A stretch of DNA of 64,000 nt from Promethearchaeota archaeon. GTDB lineage: Archaea > Asgardarchaeota > Lokiarchaeia > Sigynarchaeales > SOKP01. Below are positions 1 to 8,488 of this stretch, piece by piece. The DNA is taken from contig JAHLWT010000174.1 of the NCBI GenBank assembly GCA_019057775.1, forward strand, positions 1 to 64,000, given 5' to 3'. The notes under the pieces were generated by a model that had not been told where the DNA came from, ran no database searches, and saw nothing but the letters and a program-made list of their open reading frames with translations. Position 1 is the stretch's first letter; each line of letters begins with the position of its first letter. The translations under genes were made by a program, and so were the position numbers.

Positions 1-75
1 ATACTGATTTTTATAGTATCCAATTTGGTGTCTTCTTAATACAGAATTGAAGAATGAACGATTATTGAAACTATA

Positions 76-324
76 ATGAAATCAAAGGGTAAATCTATCG
101 AAAAAAGTAGAATAACCGAAAGTATATTAAATGGTGCATTACTTACCCTAAAAAGCTTTTTTCCATTATTTTTAAGCAACCATCCAGAATGTAAACATTT
201 TAAGGGGCACACAATAAAAGTAGGTAAGGTAAGACTATGTATTGGTCGTTTTATTGGTTATCCTTCAGCAATATTAGGGATCTTCTTGATATATGTTCTA
301 GATTTAAAAAGTATATATATATAA
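76..324 (+). CDS. Short DUF2085-like membrane protein, probably truncated
   Basis: An 82-residue protein. Its centre (HPECKHF, then KVGKVRLCIGRFIGYPSA) resembles the Cys/His core of small archaeal DUF2085-type membrane proteins, where I would expect CxxC in the second motif; here it reads LCIGR, so one Cys appears replaced by Arg. Only one clear hydrophobic span follows (about residues 63-77) before the stop, so the C-terminal membrane part seems to be missing. The function of the family is unknown. Assignment is by motif resemblance only. Confidence 0.4.
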   Translation: MKSKGKSIEKSRITESILNGALLTLKSFFPLFLSNHPECKHFKGHTIKVGKVRLCIGRFIGYPSAILGIFLIYVLDLKSIYI

Positions 325-462
325 ATTCCATATATCCAATTATATAACAAGCATTTACATCTCCAACATTCCTTCTCTTAATATAATACTATATACAGCA
401 ATAGAAATCGAATAAAAAATTTTTATTTCTTCTCGCCAACTTTCATTTGGTCATATGTTCGG

Positions 463-518
463 GGTTTCTACCACTATGTAGAACCAACAATACAACACCG
501 TGAAAGGATGGTTTCACG
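463..518. ncRNA. Two adjacent hairpins in a 326-bp gap, possible structured RNA or leader
   Basis: The gap 325-650 has no gene. Inside it, 463-471 pairs with 478-485 (8 bp, one bulged T, 6-nt loop), and 499-505 pairs perfectly with 512-518 (CGTGAAA / TTTCACG, 6-nt loop). The two lie 13 nt apart, about 130 nt upstream of the radical SAM gene. They could form part of a leader RNA or a small RNA. No known family is recognised. Confidence 0.3.
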
Positions 519-650
519 ATCTTTTAATCATTCACTACTTTTATATATTAGAGACTTGCGGTTTTTCATTTCTTTAAACCTATGTTATTCCTTCATTAAT
601 CTTAAATTCTTTATTTTATTATAGCCAATACTGACATAGTTTTCATAAGA

Positions 651-1790
651 ATGGTTAGATATACCTATAAAGAGTTTAAAACAGCTTTAAATAAATTAAA
701 ATACCCCGATTCCTGGTTCTGGGCGAAATATACTATAAATCCATATTCTGGTTGCCAACATGCATGTATATATTGTGATGCGAGAAGTGATCGTTATTTT
801 CTTCAGCAGAATTTTGAAAATGAAGTCATAATTAAGACTAATATTGATAAAATGTTAGATCTTAGAATTAAAAGAGCAAGAAAGCTATTACCCGATGTTG
901 TTGGTCCTGGCGGAGTAAATGATGCATATCAGCCAATAGAAAAGAAAGTAGAAAATACCAGAAAAGTTCTACAAGTCTTAGCTAAACATAAATTTCCTTT
1001 AAACATCGCCACCAAGTCAAAATTAATAATACGAGATTTAGATGTTTTAAAAAAAATAGCCGGAGATACTTGGTGCACTATAGGGTTTTCAATAACAACT
1101 ACAAATGAAGTTTTAGCGAAATTTTTAGAACCTCATTCTTCGAAACCATCAGAACGCCTTAGAGCTTTAAAAACAATTAAGAATGAAGCTCCCAATATTC
1201 AAGTTGGAACTTACTTCATGCCTATTATTCCATTCTTAGAAGATTCTGAGAATAATATGGAAGATGTCATAAGAAAATCTAAAGAAGCTGGAGCAGATTT
1301 TCTATTGTTTTCTCCTGGGTTGACTATGCGGGATTCTCAAGCAGAATTTTTTCTTAAGAAATTAAAAAATAGTAAGTATAACAATATTGTTAAACCTCTT
1401 CTGAATTTATATAAAGGACAAATGCAGCCTCCTTCGGATTATGTTAAAACCCTTCATCTTAAGCTATTGTATTATAGTGAAAAATATGATTTATCAATAC
1501 GAATTAAAAGATGGATTCCTAAAGATTTTCGCAAGTGGAATTACAAAATTTCTGAATTGTTATTGAATAAAGTATATCTCGATAATCTGAAAACAGGAAA
1601 ATCTAATAAAACAATGATGTGGGCTGGATTAAATTTGAATAACTTGGAAGAATCAATATTAGATGTTTACAAAAGAGGGGAGTTATCTAAATTACAAAAT
1701 TTTAAGCCCGAAATTATTAAATTTGTTAGACCATATTTAGATAAAACTAAAGAATTAAACCTAAGAAAAGGATTAGATAAATTTTTATGA
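651..1790 (+). CDS. Radical SAM protein, spore photoproduct lyase (SplB)-like
   Basis: A 379-residue radical SAM enzyme. The cluster motif is C35-x3-C39-x2-C42 (GCQHACIYC), preceded by NPYSG as in the SplB/Rv2578c-like group. These enzymes use a [4Fe-4S] cluster and S-adenosylmethionine; spore photoproduct lyase itself repairs a UV thymine lesion, but many relatives have unknown substrates. The stop overlaps the start of the next gene (ATGA), an AlkD-type glycosylase, so both are probably co-translated and may act on DNA. The fold and cofactor are secure; the DNA substrate is inferred from context. Confidence 0.8.
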   Translation: MVRYTYKEFKTALNKLKYPDSWFWAKYTINPYSGCQHACIYCDARSDRYFLQQNFENEVIIKTNIDKMLDLRIKRARKLLPDVVGPGGVNDAYQPIEKKVENTRKVLQVLAKHKFPLNIATKSKLIIRDLDVLKKIAGDTWCTIGFSITTTNEVLAKFLEPHSSKPSERLRALKTIKNEAPNIQVGTYFMPIIPFLEDSENNMEDVIRKSKEAGADFLLFSPGLTMRDSQAEFFLKKLKNSKYNNIVKPLLNLYKGQMQPPSDYVKTLHLKLLYYSEKYDLSIRIKRWIPKDFRKWNYKISELLLNKVYLDNLKTGKSNKTMMWAGLNLNNLEESILDVYKRGELSKLQNFKPEIIKFVRPYLDKTKELNLRKGLDKFL

Positions 1791-2536
1791 ATAATGTTGA
1801 GAAAATTTCAAAGGAAATAAAGAAAAGTTTAAAGAAAAACGCTCCAGTGTTAACTGATGCACAGAAAACAAGAATGTATAAAATTTTAAATCTAGACATA
1901 CAAGATTACATTATTTATGGGATAAAATTTCCATTACTCGAGCAAATAGTAAAATCTACCTTTAATACATTTAGTTGTTCTTATGAAGAAGCAATTGAAG
2001 TATTCAAAATTTTGATAAGAACTAATATAGAAGATGAAAAGTTTGCTGCTCTTCATTTTTTAAACAAATTTAAAAAACAATTTTCGAGTGAAACTATTGA
2101 TTTATTTCGAAAAGAATATGCTCAATACTGCTATACTTGGAGTCTCTGTGATAGTACATGTGTTAGAGTATTAGGACCATTTTTAGGTAAAAAAGGAAAT
2201 GAATCTCTTGCAAAAAAAACGGTAGATGAATGGTCAAATTCTGAGTACATGTGGATCCGACGTGCTTCAATGGTTATACTCCTTAAACTTGCAATGTTAA
2301 AGAAAGATTTTGATGAGAGCTATGTATTTGGAATTGTAGAAAAAATGCTAAAATATTCAGGACAGCCCTATATTGAAAAAGGTGTAGGATGGCTCCTTAA
2401 GACATGTTCAAAATATAAGCCCCAAGTAATATATAACTACTTAATAAACAATAAAGGAACCTTCCCACGTTTAATTTTAAGGTATGCCAGTGAAAAATTG
2501 CCAAAAGAAAGGAGAGCCATGATATTAAAAAAATAA
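1787..2536 (+). CDS. AlkD-like DNA alkylation repair protein (HEAT-like)
   Basis: A 249-residue all-helical protein of the AlkD family, which excises positively charged alkyl-purines from DNA. Family landmarks are visible in order: YTWSLCDSTC (aromatic/Asp segment near the active site), SNSEYMWIRRASMV (the RR motif), YIEKGVGWLLK and RLILRYASEKLP. Length is normal for AlkD (about 230-250). It starts inside the stop codon of the radical SAM gene, so the two form an operon. No downstream partner: a convergent membrane protein gene follows. Confidence 0.85.
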   Translation: MNNVEKISKEIKKSLKKNAPVLTDAQKTRMYKILNLDIQDYIIYGIKFPLLEQIVKSTFNTFSCSYEEAIEVFKILIRTNIEDEKFAALHFLNKFKKQFSSETIDLFRKEYAQYCYTWSLCDSTCVRVLGPFLGKKGNESLAKKTVDEWSNSEYMWIRRASMVILLKLAMLKKDFDESYVFGIVEKMLKYSGQPYIEKGVGWLLKTCSKYKPQVIYNYLINNKGTFPRLILRYASEKLPKERRAMILKK

Positions 2537-2619
2537 CTATTCAAATTTATTTGCCGGAATTTTGTCTATGGATTAATGACAGTGAAAAAATTCTAGACGG
2601 ATTATGGTTATAATTTTCA

Positions 2620-3222
2620 TTATATTTCCATTTTAGGATTCGAATAAGGTTTTCCTATTAAAAGGCGCTCCCACAAATTTTTCTTATTTTTAACAATGAT
2701 GATAGCAAGTAGCATTCCCATAATTGAAATCATCAGAATATTTACTAAAATCCTTGCATATAGAAATCCTGAACTTATATCTCCCTCTATTGTAAAAGCT
2801 ATAATTAATATCCCTACAATGCTATAAGGATCAACAAATGGCCATAGTACGGGATTGAATGGATGCATCGGGATGTCTAAAAAGATGTGTAATACATTTC
2901 CTAGCATACATGATAAAATAAGAGCCGGAGATAATCTACATACCTTTTTTATTTTTGCTCTATCGAGATGAAAGAATAAAGATGTCAGAGTTGGGTACAG
3001 ATAAACAGTTACGAACATCGAGATGATAGTTCCTATTGTAATTGCACCTAACAAACTGTGCAGAACAAGATGATCAGGAAGCACCCCAGAAAAAAAAATG
3101 AATAAAAAGGGTACTTCGATATCAGGTATAAAAGAGCCGACAATTAATCCTGGTAGATTCAGTCTCTTGTCGAGTTTTGATAGCCCCCATGCGATAGGAT
3201 AGTGAAGTGGCGTTATTGGCAT
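2620..3222 (-). CDS. Membrane-bound metal-dependent hydrolase-like protein (DUF4184/YdjM type)
   Basis: A 200-residue multi-span membrane protein starting MPITPLHYPIAWGL, the typical opening of DUF4184/YdjM-like proteins. The conserved polar residues are GSFIPDIE (about 28-35), H in LHSLLGA (about 54-60) and HIFLDIPMHPF (about 112-122), which may bind metal at the membrane. Five or six hydrophobic spans are apparent. Activity is not established for the family. It converges on the alkD-like gene. Confidence 0.65.
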   Translation of the reverse strand: MPITPLHYPIAWGLSKLDKRLNLPGLIVGSFIPDIEVPFLFIFFSGVLPDHLVLHSLLGAITIGTIISMFVTVYLYPTLTSLFFHLDRAKIKKVCRLSPALILSCMLGNVLHIFLDIPMHPFNPVLWPFVDPYSIVGILIIAFTIEGDISSGFLYARILVNILMISIMGMLLAIIIVKNKKNLWERLLIGKPYSNPKMEI

Positions 3223-3551
3223 TTATAGTCACTCTTAACAGAATTGTATTTTCTTAAAAAAGATTTTGCTAATTTTTTAATTTATTTTATTTCATTTAAT
3301 TTTTTATTTTTGAAAACAAAATGAAAAGTTACATAAAATATTTCGATCTTGATTGGCAGGAAAAGGAAACGTAAAAGTTATGAAGCAGAAATTGTATAAA
3401 TAATGAGATATTCTGACTGGGAATTATATAATAATAACAAAATTTATTTATTCTATACTTTTTATTTACCCACGTATTTACTACATATACCGTGAGAAAA
3501 ATTTTAATTATAACAGAATACTTTTATTTAGACTCCAATTCAATTAGAATA
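3223..3551. other. Intergenic, no gene seen
   Basis: This AT-rich gap of about 330 bp between divergent genes should hold both promoters. I see no ORF, RNA gene or repeat that stands out. Confidence 0.5.
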
Positions 3552-3557
3552 GAGGTG
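3552..3557 (+). promoter_or_regulatory. Shine-Dalgarno GAGGTG deciding a TTG start
   Basis: GAGGTG lies seven bases before TTG at 3565, and there is no nearby in-frame ATG, so it fixes the TTG start of the nitronate-monooxygenase-like gene. The same core and 6-7-base spacing recur elsewhere in the window. Confidence 0.7.
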
Positions 3558-3564
3558 TATAATT

Positions 3565-4644
3565 TTGACATTAAAAACTAATATTACCGAAATGTTTGGA
3601 ATAAAACATCCAATCGCAAGTGCCGCGATGGGGCCTTTCAGAACAACCGAATTAGCAATAGCGGTCTCAGAAGCTGGTGGACTTGGCATGATCTCTCATG
3701 CTCACCAATCTATGGATGGTAGGGAAGCAACTGCAATAGTTGCTATGAAAAAAAATCTTGATTATGTAGTTGAGCATACTGATGGGATTTTTGGGTTTAA
3801 TATCAGAACATCGAGGCTGACAGTAGATTGTGACAAATTTATTTCGGAAACTGCAAAGCATATAATGGGAAATCCCAAATTGAGAGAACAATGCCTATAT
3901 GCTCTCACCAGTGCGGGTTCAGCATCACGAATGCCCCAAAACAAAGATTTCCAGAAATTAAGGGAAAACACACAGATTAAACATTTTCATGTTGCCCCTG
4001 CGCTTTGGTTAGCAGATAAATGTGTCTCAGCGGGATGTGATGGGCTTGTTGTGACAGGTTTTGAAGGGGGAGGCCACCAAGCATATGAAAAAGTTGGTGG
4101 TTTGGTTTTATTGCAGCAGGTACAGCAAAAACATCCAGATATTCCAAAAATTGCGTGTGGTGGATTTGCAACAGGAGCAGGTATGGCGGCAGCTTTAGCT
4201 CTAGGAGCAGGAGGAATTGCAATGGGATCGAGATTTATAGCATCTCATGATAGTGAATTTCATGAAAAATATAAAAATGTAGTACCACCTGCTAAAGCTC
4301 AAGATACTATTGTGAGAACGGGAACTCTCGGATCCATTAGGCTATGGAAGAACAAATATTCCCTATCAAAAGGATTGGTACGAAATAAAGAAGAAAAAAT
4401 GGCTGAAGAAAAAGTAAAGCAGGAACATCGAGATGCTATATCAAAGGAAGACATTGCCGAAGAATTAAGAAAAGAAGCATATGCTGCTTTCGCAGTTTTT
4501 CAAGGTGATATGGACAATGGAGCAGTTTTATTGGGGCAAAGCATAGGAATAATAAACCAACTCGAGAGTGTTTCAGATATCATTGAAACAACCATCAAAG
4601 ATGCAGAAAAAGCATTAAAAAAAGCGATAACATTCGTGGAATAA
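3565..4644 (+). CDS. Nitronate monooxygenase / 2-nitropropane dioxygenase family protein
   Basis: A 359-residue FMN-dependent TIM-barrel protein of the NPD/FabK-like family. Visible landmarks are GIKHPIASAAMG at the N terminus, GGLGMISHAH (about 38-47), CDGLVVTGFEGGGH (about 168-181), IACGGFATGAGMAAALALGA and GIAMGSRF, which form the flavin phosphate-binding loops. The His of EGGGH corresponds to the usual catalytic His. The family oxidises nitronates or serves as an enoyl reductase, and the substrate here is unknown. The C-terminal 100 residues are helical and charged. The start is TTG. It stands alone between membrane protein genes. Confidence 0.8.
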   Translation: MTLKTNITEMFGIKHPIASAAMGPFRTTELAIAVSEAGGLGMISHAHQSMDGREATAIVAMKKNLDYVVEHTDGIFGFNIRTSRLTVDCDKFISETAKHIMGNPKLREQCLYALTSAGSASRMPQNKDFQKLRENTQIKHFHVAPALWLADKCVSAGCDGLVVTGFEGGGHQAYEKVGGLVLLQQVQQKHPDIPKIACGGFATGAGMAAALALGAGGIAMGSRFIASHDSEFHEKYKNVVPPAKAQDTIVRTGTLGSIRLWKNKYSLSKGLVRNKEEKMAEEKVKQEHRDAISKEDIAEELRKEAYAAFAVFQGDMDNGAVLLGQSIGIINQLESVSDIIETTIKDAEKALKKAITFVE

Positions 4645-4884
4645 TTCTACTTTCTCTTTCTAATAATTTTTTTTTTAAACGCTAATATTCACTACTTTTA
4701 GGTTATTCCAATTTTTTTTGAAAAAAAAGTATAATTAACCAAATATGAATCAAAAATAGATAAATTCAAATTTTAATTGCCTGATAAAAGGAGTATGTTT
4801 TCTGCTTTAAAATTTATAGAGAGATTTTGAATCTTTTAGAGAAACTTAGTTTATTTTTTATAGATTGGTGAAAAAATTAAAATT

Positions 4885-5733
4885 ATGGTACTTCAAAAAA
4901 ATAAAAGAATATATCTATTCTTATTATTATTCGGTATAATAATAGGAGTAATTGCTGTTGTCCTATTATATGTTTTTAATTGGTCTACTCTAATTGAATC
5001 CTACCAAGTACATGAAGGAGCTTTCGGAGTTGTCCTAATTATAGGAATGCGAATTTCTATTGTTTCTTTAATGGCCATATATACCTTTTATAGTTGGTTC
5101 AAACAAGAAGCACAATATTTCTCAGATATACCTTTTCTCTTTGGATTATTTTTTTTACTGCTTATATTCGGGAAAAGTTTGGATTTATTCGGTGATTTTG
5201 TTTATTATCAAAATGTAGAATTAAGTTTCATAGTGCTTAAGGCTCGTTATTTTATCGCGATTTTTGATCTCCTCCCAATGATTTATCTCAGCATACACAT
5301 GATATTATTTTCACTTTCACTTAAAGATAGATTTAAAGGATTATCTAATGAGAAAACTCAAAATAAAACTAATATTCGAATTCTCATAGTAGTTATTGTT
5401 ATTGAAATTATTGTCGGTATTATTATTCCACGTAGAGAAATGTTTGGTTACGTATATCCAATAATTGTAATTCCTTCACTGATTACTATTGCTTGGTTAT
5501 TTAATTTTGCTTGGAGAAATAAGCGTCTTTCTCAGGTTAATACGTACATTTTAATGATAGGTTTCAGTTTATATCTAATTTCATCAATAATAAGACCCTT
5601 AATACAATCCATTATTGGTACTTCATCATTATTCGTTATTTTAGCAGAAGCAATAGATTTGATCATTTTCCTGATCATCTTTATAGGATTTTATAAGAAA
5701 TCAGATTATTCAACAAAGGATGAATTTCAGTAG
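4885..5733 (+). CDS. Multi-span membrane protein, unknown function
   Basis: A 282-residue hydrophobic protein with seven to eight predicted spans (roughly 10-30, 47-67, 80-100, 115-145, 163-182, 190-210, 221-240, 250-272), joined by short Lys/Arg-rich cytoplasmic loops, with a charged C-terminal tail. The pattern is like a 7TM sensor module, but no signalling domain is attached. I do not recognise a family. Confidence 0.6.
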   Translation: MVLQKNKRIYLFLLLFGIIIGVIAVVLLYVFNWSTLIESYQVHEGAFGVVLIIGMRISIVSLMAIYTFYSWFKQEAQYFSDIPFLFGLFFLLLIFGKSLDLFGDFVYYQNVELSFIVLKARYFIAIFDLLPMIYLSIHMILFSLSLKDRFKGLSNEKTQNKTNIRILIVVIVIEIIVGIIIPRREMFGYVYPIIVIPSLITIAWLFNFAWRNKRLSQVNTYILMIGFSLYLISSIIRPLIQSIIGTSSLFVILAEAIDLIIFLIIFIGFYKKSDYSTKDEFQ

Positions 5734-6027
5734 ATACGGAAAAATATTTTGATATCAACTCGCCAAATTAATTTATTTTATAATGAGACAATACTTTTTG
5801 GTTCAGGTAGTTTCGAATATGCCCTTACAACTAATTTTACCTTTTCTTATCAACGAAGGATTTATTATTATTGCCTTCATATTTCTATATTCTAAATTAA
5901 CTTTTTAAAAGCAAAGGGGAAAGTCTTAACTATGAGCAATGAGAAAAAAAGGTTTTTTTTTTCACTGAAATGCTCTATTCAATTATAACAAAAAATTTAT
6001 TTACTTAAACATCCTATATTAAAAATT

Positions 6028-6492
6028 ATGCCAGAAAGTATCAAATCTTTGAAGTTTGTATATGATTATGCCAAAAGTTTGTTTGAAAAGCGAAAGGATA
6101 AACATTTTGAGGAATCCATGAAAAATCCGTTATTTAAAAGGGAGCAAACGGCTCTCAATGTATTTATACATTCTATCAGCCTATTGTATTGGGCAATGAA
6201 AAAAATGGCCAATCCTGATGCAGATAATAAAGATATACCAACACTAAAGTTAGATCCTGAATCCACCGCACCTTTACACGAACAATTATTAGAATTGTTT
6301 AGTAAAGCTGTTGATGCCTATGAAGAGGTAAGAACTAAATATAAGGAAGAAGATCTTAAAAATACATTTAAATCCCCTTTTGGGAGAGAAGTGACATACG
6401 AAGATTGGTTTGGATTCATCATACATCACACAATTGGCCATATTTATCAAGCCTTTAGATTACAGGCAATATATCTGAGACATAAAGTTTAA
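6028..6492 (+). CDS. DinB-like four-helix protein
   Basis: A 154-residue helical protein. His48 in the first helix pair (NVFIHSISLLYW) and the C-terminal WFGFIIHHTIGHIYQ (His133, His134, His138) mimic the three-His metal site of DinB/YfiT-like proteins, whose last helix carries an HxxxH-type motif followed by Q. DinB-like proteins are often thiol-dependent metalloenzymes, but most are uncharacterised. No operon partner. The assignment rests on the His pattern and length. Confidence 0.5.
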   Translation: MPESIKSLKFVYDYAKSLFEKRKDKHFEESMKNPLFKREQTALNVFIHSISLLYWAMKKMANPDADNKDIPTLKLDPESTAPLHEQLLELFSKAVDAYEEVRTKYKEEDLKNTFKSPFGREVTYEDWFGFIIHHTIGHIYQAFRLQAIYLRHKV

Positions 6493-6620
6493 CTGAAGCT
6501 TTAATTTAATCTTGAAGAATTAAAGTAACTACTTTTTATTTAACATATCTTGAATTTTTTTCAAATCTATTAGGTTACATCTAATTTCGTGCTAGTTTTC
6601 ATGTTATCAATTTATTTTTT

Positions 6621-6650
6621 AGGAGGGGGCTCCACGGGGGAGGGAGGTAA
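6621..6650 (+). repeat. G-rich intergenic repeat, copy 1 (core only)
   Basis: The core starts AGGAGGGGGCTCCAC and continues with GGGGGAGGGAGG. It matches the cores at 7709 and 8427 almost base for base, but the 50-bp AT-rich arm present in the other two copies is only weakly preserved here. The run of G tracts stands out in this AT-rich DNA. Confidence 0.75.
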
Positions 6651-6672
6651 TGTAGAGAAATTATTTGAAAGT

Positions 6673-6847
6673 TTAGGTTGATTCAAATTCTATATCATTT
6701 TCAGAGAGAATGATCTTTCCTGGTTTATTCAATTTAGGTTTCTTCAGATAAATCCGCAATTCCAATGATTTGGCCTTCAATAATAACTGCATCATCTAAG
6801 TAATGATTATTCGTCTGTTTTGTGCTTGTCCTTAATTTGAATTGCAT
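6673..6847 (-). pseudogene. Small hypothetical gene with one-base frameshift
   Basis: Read on the minus strand from ATG at 6847, the frame gives about 37 residues ending in IIGIADLSEET and a stop. Removing one A from the AAA before CCTAAATTG joins it to PGKIILSENDIEFEST and a stop at 6673-6675, giving a continuous 57-residue acidic protein. Composition looks coding in both halves. The family is not recognised. Either the gene is broken or the base is a sequencing error. Confidence 0.4.
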
Positions 6848-6934
6848 TGATTATTATTTCACAAGTATGATATTATTTTAATAGGTAAATTTCAATATTC
6901 ATGTAAAGAAGTTTCAAAAATTATGTGATCAATA

Positions 6935-7531
6935 ATGAAGAAGTATGTATCTGTAAATAAAATAAAGACTCTTATAATTTACAATGAAGAGTATAAAATG
7001 AATTTTTTAAATCTGGATAGAAAAAATATTAATAAGATTTCTCAAATTAAAGGCTTACATGGTAGTATTAAATCATTAAATTTAGATTTGAGCTTTAATG
7101 AAATTGCTGAAATTGAAGATTTAGAGAAGCTTAAGAATTTAATATTATTAAGGTTGAACTATAATCGAATTGTTGAGATTAAAGGCTTAGAAAATCTTAC
7201 GAATTTAAGTTCATTGTTTTTAGCTAATAATGAAATTACTGAGATTAAAGGCTTAGAGAAGCTTACGAATTTAATGCGCTTAGATTTAAATAATAATCAA
7301 ATTACTGAGATTAAAGGTTTAGAGAAGCTTACGAATTTAGTTTCATTAGAGTTACACAATAATCAAATTACTGAGATTAATGGTTTAGAATCTCTCAATA
7401 AACTTAAATATTTAAGAATAGGAGAAAATAACATATCTAAGAAATTATTTCAACAATTAGGAGGACTAGATACAAAGGGTTATGCGAATAAACCACAAAA
7501 ATTTATAGCATATTATAAAGAAAAGGAATAA
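6935..7531 (+). CDS. Leucine-rich repeat protein (SDS22-like 22-residue repeats)
   Basis: A 198-residue protein with about five tandem repeats of 22 residues from about 45 to 160, consensus LxxLTNLxxLxLxxNxITEIKG, as in SDS22/internalin-type LRRs. A non-repeat cap follows (GENNISKKLFQQLGGLD). There is no signal peptide or membrane span, so it is cytoplasmic and likely a protein-binding scaffold. The repeats are close to identical at DNA level, which suggests recent expansion. A short LRR-like fragment follows its stop. Confidence 0.8.
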   Translation: MKKYVSVNKIKTLIIYNEEYKMNFLNLDRKNINKISQIKGLHGSIKSLNLDLSFNEIAEIEDLEKLKNLILLRLNYNRIVEIKGLENLTNLSSLFLANNEITEIKGLEKLTNLMRLDLNNNQITEIKGLEKLTNLVSLELHNNQITEINGLESLNKLKYLRIGENNISKKLFQQLGGLDTKGYANKPQKFIAYYKEKE

Positions 7532-7571
7532 CGATTAAAAATAATTCCAAATTTCACAGATTTAATCAACT

Positions 7572-7622
7572 AGTCAAGTTGCTGAATTGAAAGATTTACC
7601 TAAACTTGCAATTTTCTTTTAG
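7572..7622 (+). pseudogene. LRR-like coding remnant
   Basis: A 16-codon open stretch ending in TAG reads SQVAELKDLPKLAIFF, which fits one degenerate LRR unit (compare ITEIKGLEKLTNL in the gene just upstream). It has no start codon. It may be what is left of a further repeat or a second LRR gene. Confidence 0.3.
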
Positions 7623-7659
7623 CTTTTGTAATGCTAGCTATCTGATTTATTTCAATGGA

Positions 7660-7740
7660 TTTTTCATTGAAATCAGAATCTGAATTAGCCATTCAATTCC
7701 AGCTTTTTAGGAGGGGGCACCACGGGGGAGTGAGATAATA
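7660..7740 (+). repeat. G-rich intergenic repeat, copy 2 (full length)
   Basis: This 81-bp element matches 8379-8459 with only about seven differences. It consists of an AT-rich arm (TTTTCATTGAAATCAGA..., with small inverted repeats) and a G-rich core that starts at 7709 (AGGAGGGGGCACCAC, then GGGGGAGTGAGATAAT). It lies between the LRR gene and the cold-shock gene. Confidence 0.85.
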
Positions 7741-7925
7741 ATTATCGAAATAATAAACTCTGTTCCTTTTTTTAGGTGGCTGCTATAGCTTTTACTAAGG
7801 TTTTTTATAGATGATATTTGCTAATTTAAAATTCTCGGAGCGTAACATATTTACTTCATAATTCAATTTATTAAATAGATCAACATGAACTGATCAAAAA
7901 AATTTTTTAAAAATTGGTTTTAAAA

Positions 7926-8165
7926 ATGACTGAAGGTACAGTTAAATGGTTTGATAACCGTAAAGGTTTTGGTTTTATAGCAACTGAAGAAGGAGATATT
8001 TTCGTTCATCATTCTGCCATTGTTAAGAAGGGTGATGAATTTGCAACATTACATGAAAACGATAAAGTAGAATTTGAGATCACTCAAGGTGATAAAGGTC
8101 CTGCTGCGAGTAAAGTAGTAGTAACTGAAGCCGCTCCTGCACAAGTTCGAGACAATCGATATTAA
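7926..8165 (+). CDS. Cold-shock domain protein (CspA family)
   Basis: A 79-residue cold-shock protein starting [17 protein letters not shown]. It carries RNP1 (KGFGFI) and RNP2 (IFVHHS), the aromatic RNA/ssDNA-binding patches of an OB fold. CspA-type proteins act as nucleic-acid chaperones. They are common in bacteria and patchy in archaea, so transfer from bacteria is likely. ATG at 7926 is preferred over TTG at 7914 because it matches the family N terminus. A long AT-rich leader precedes it; no strong ribosome-binding site is seen. Confidence 0.92.
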   Translation: MTEGTVKWFDNRKGFGFIATEEGDIFVHHSAIVKKGDEFATLHENDKVEFEITQGDKGPAASKVVVTEAAPAQVRDNRY

Positions 8166-8378
8166 GCTTCTTTTTGCTACTAATCAATACAAAAAATAAT
8201 ATTTAATAAGTAGTAGGTAGTAATTAGTAAGACTTTGTTCTGCGATTGTTATCGAATCTTATCTTTTTTTAGTTCTTGAAGAAAAATCAAATATATATAA
8301 ATCTCATCGAAAAACTTTTTTTACTTTTTCGGATTCTGTTTTTATGAGTTCGTGTTTTTGTTTCGTTTTTCTATTAAT

Positions 8379-8460
8379 TTTTCATTGAAATCAGACTCTG
8401 AATTTACCATTCAATTCCATTCTTTTAGGAGGGGGCACCATGGGGGAGGGAGATAATATA
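8379..8460 (+). repeat. G-rich intergenic repeat, copy 3 (full length)
   Basis: The third copy. The AT-rich arm includes TGAAT..ATTCA and CAGA..TCTG inverted repeats. The core starts at 8427 (AGGAGGGGGCACCATG). In this copy only, the ACG of the other copies is ATG, which opens a 44-codon reading frame behind a perfect GGAGG. It ends next to the stop of a minus-strand gene. Confidence 0.85.
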
Positions 8461-8488
8461 GAAAGAATAGAATTTTTTACCTTTTTTA

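Noticed and set aside
5819..5908. 29-codon hydrophobic ORF (MPLQLILPFLINEGFIIIAF ...)
   Set aside because: It could be a one-span peptide, but AT-rich gaps often give such frames and there is no ribosome-binding site or homologue in the window.
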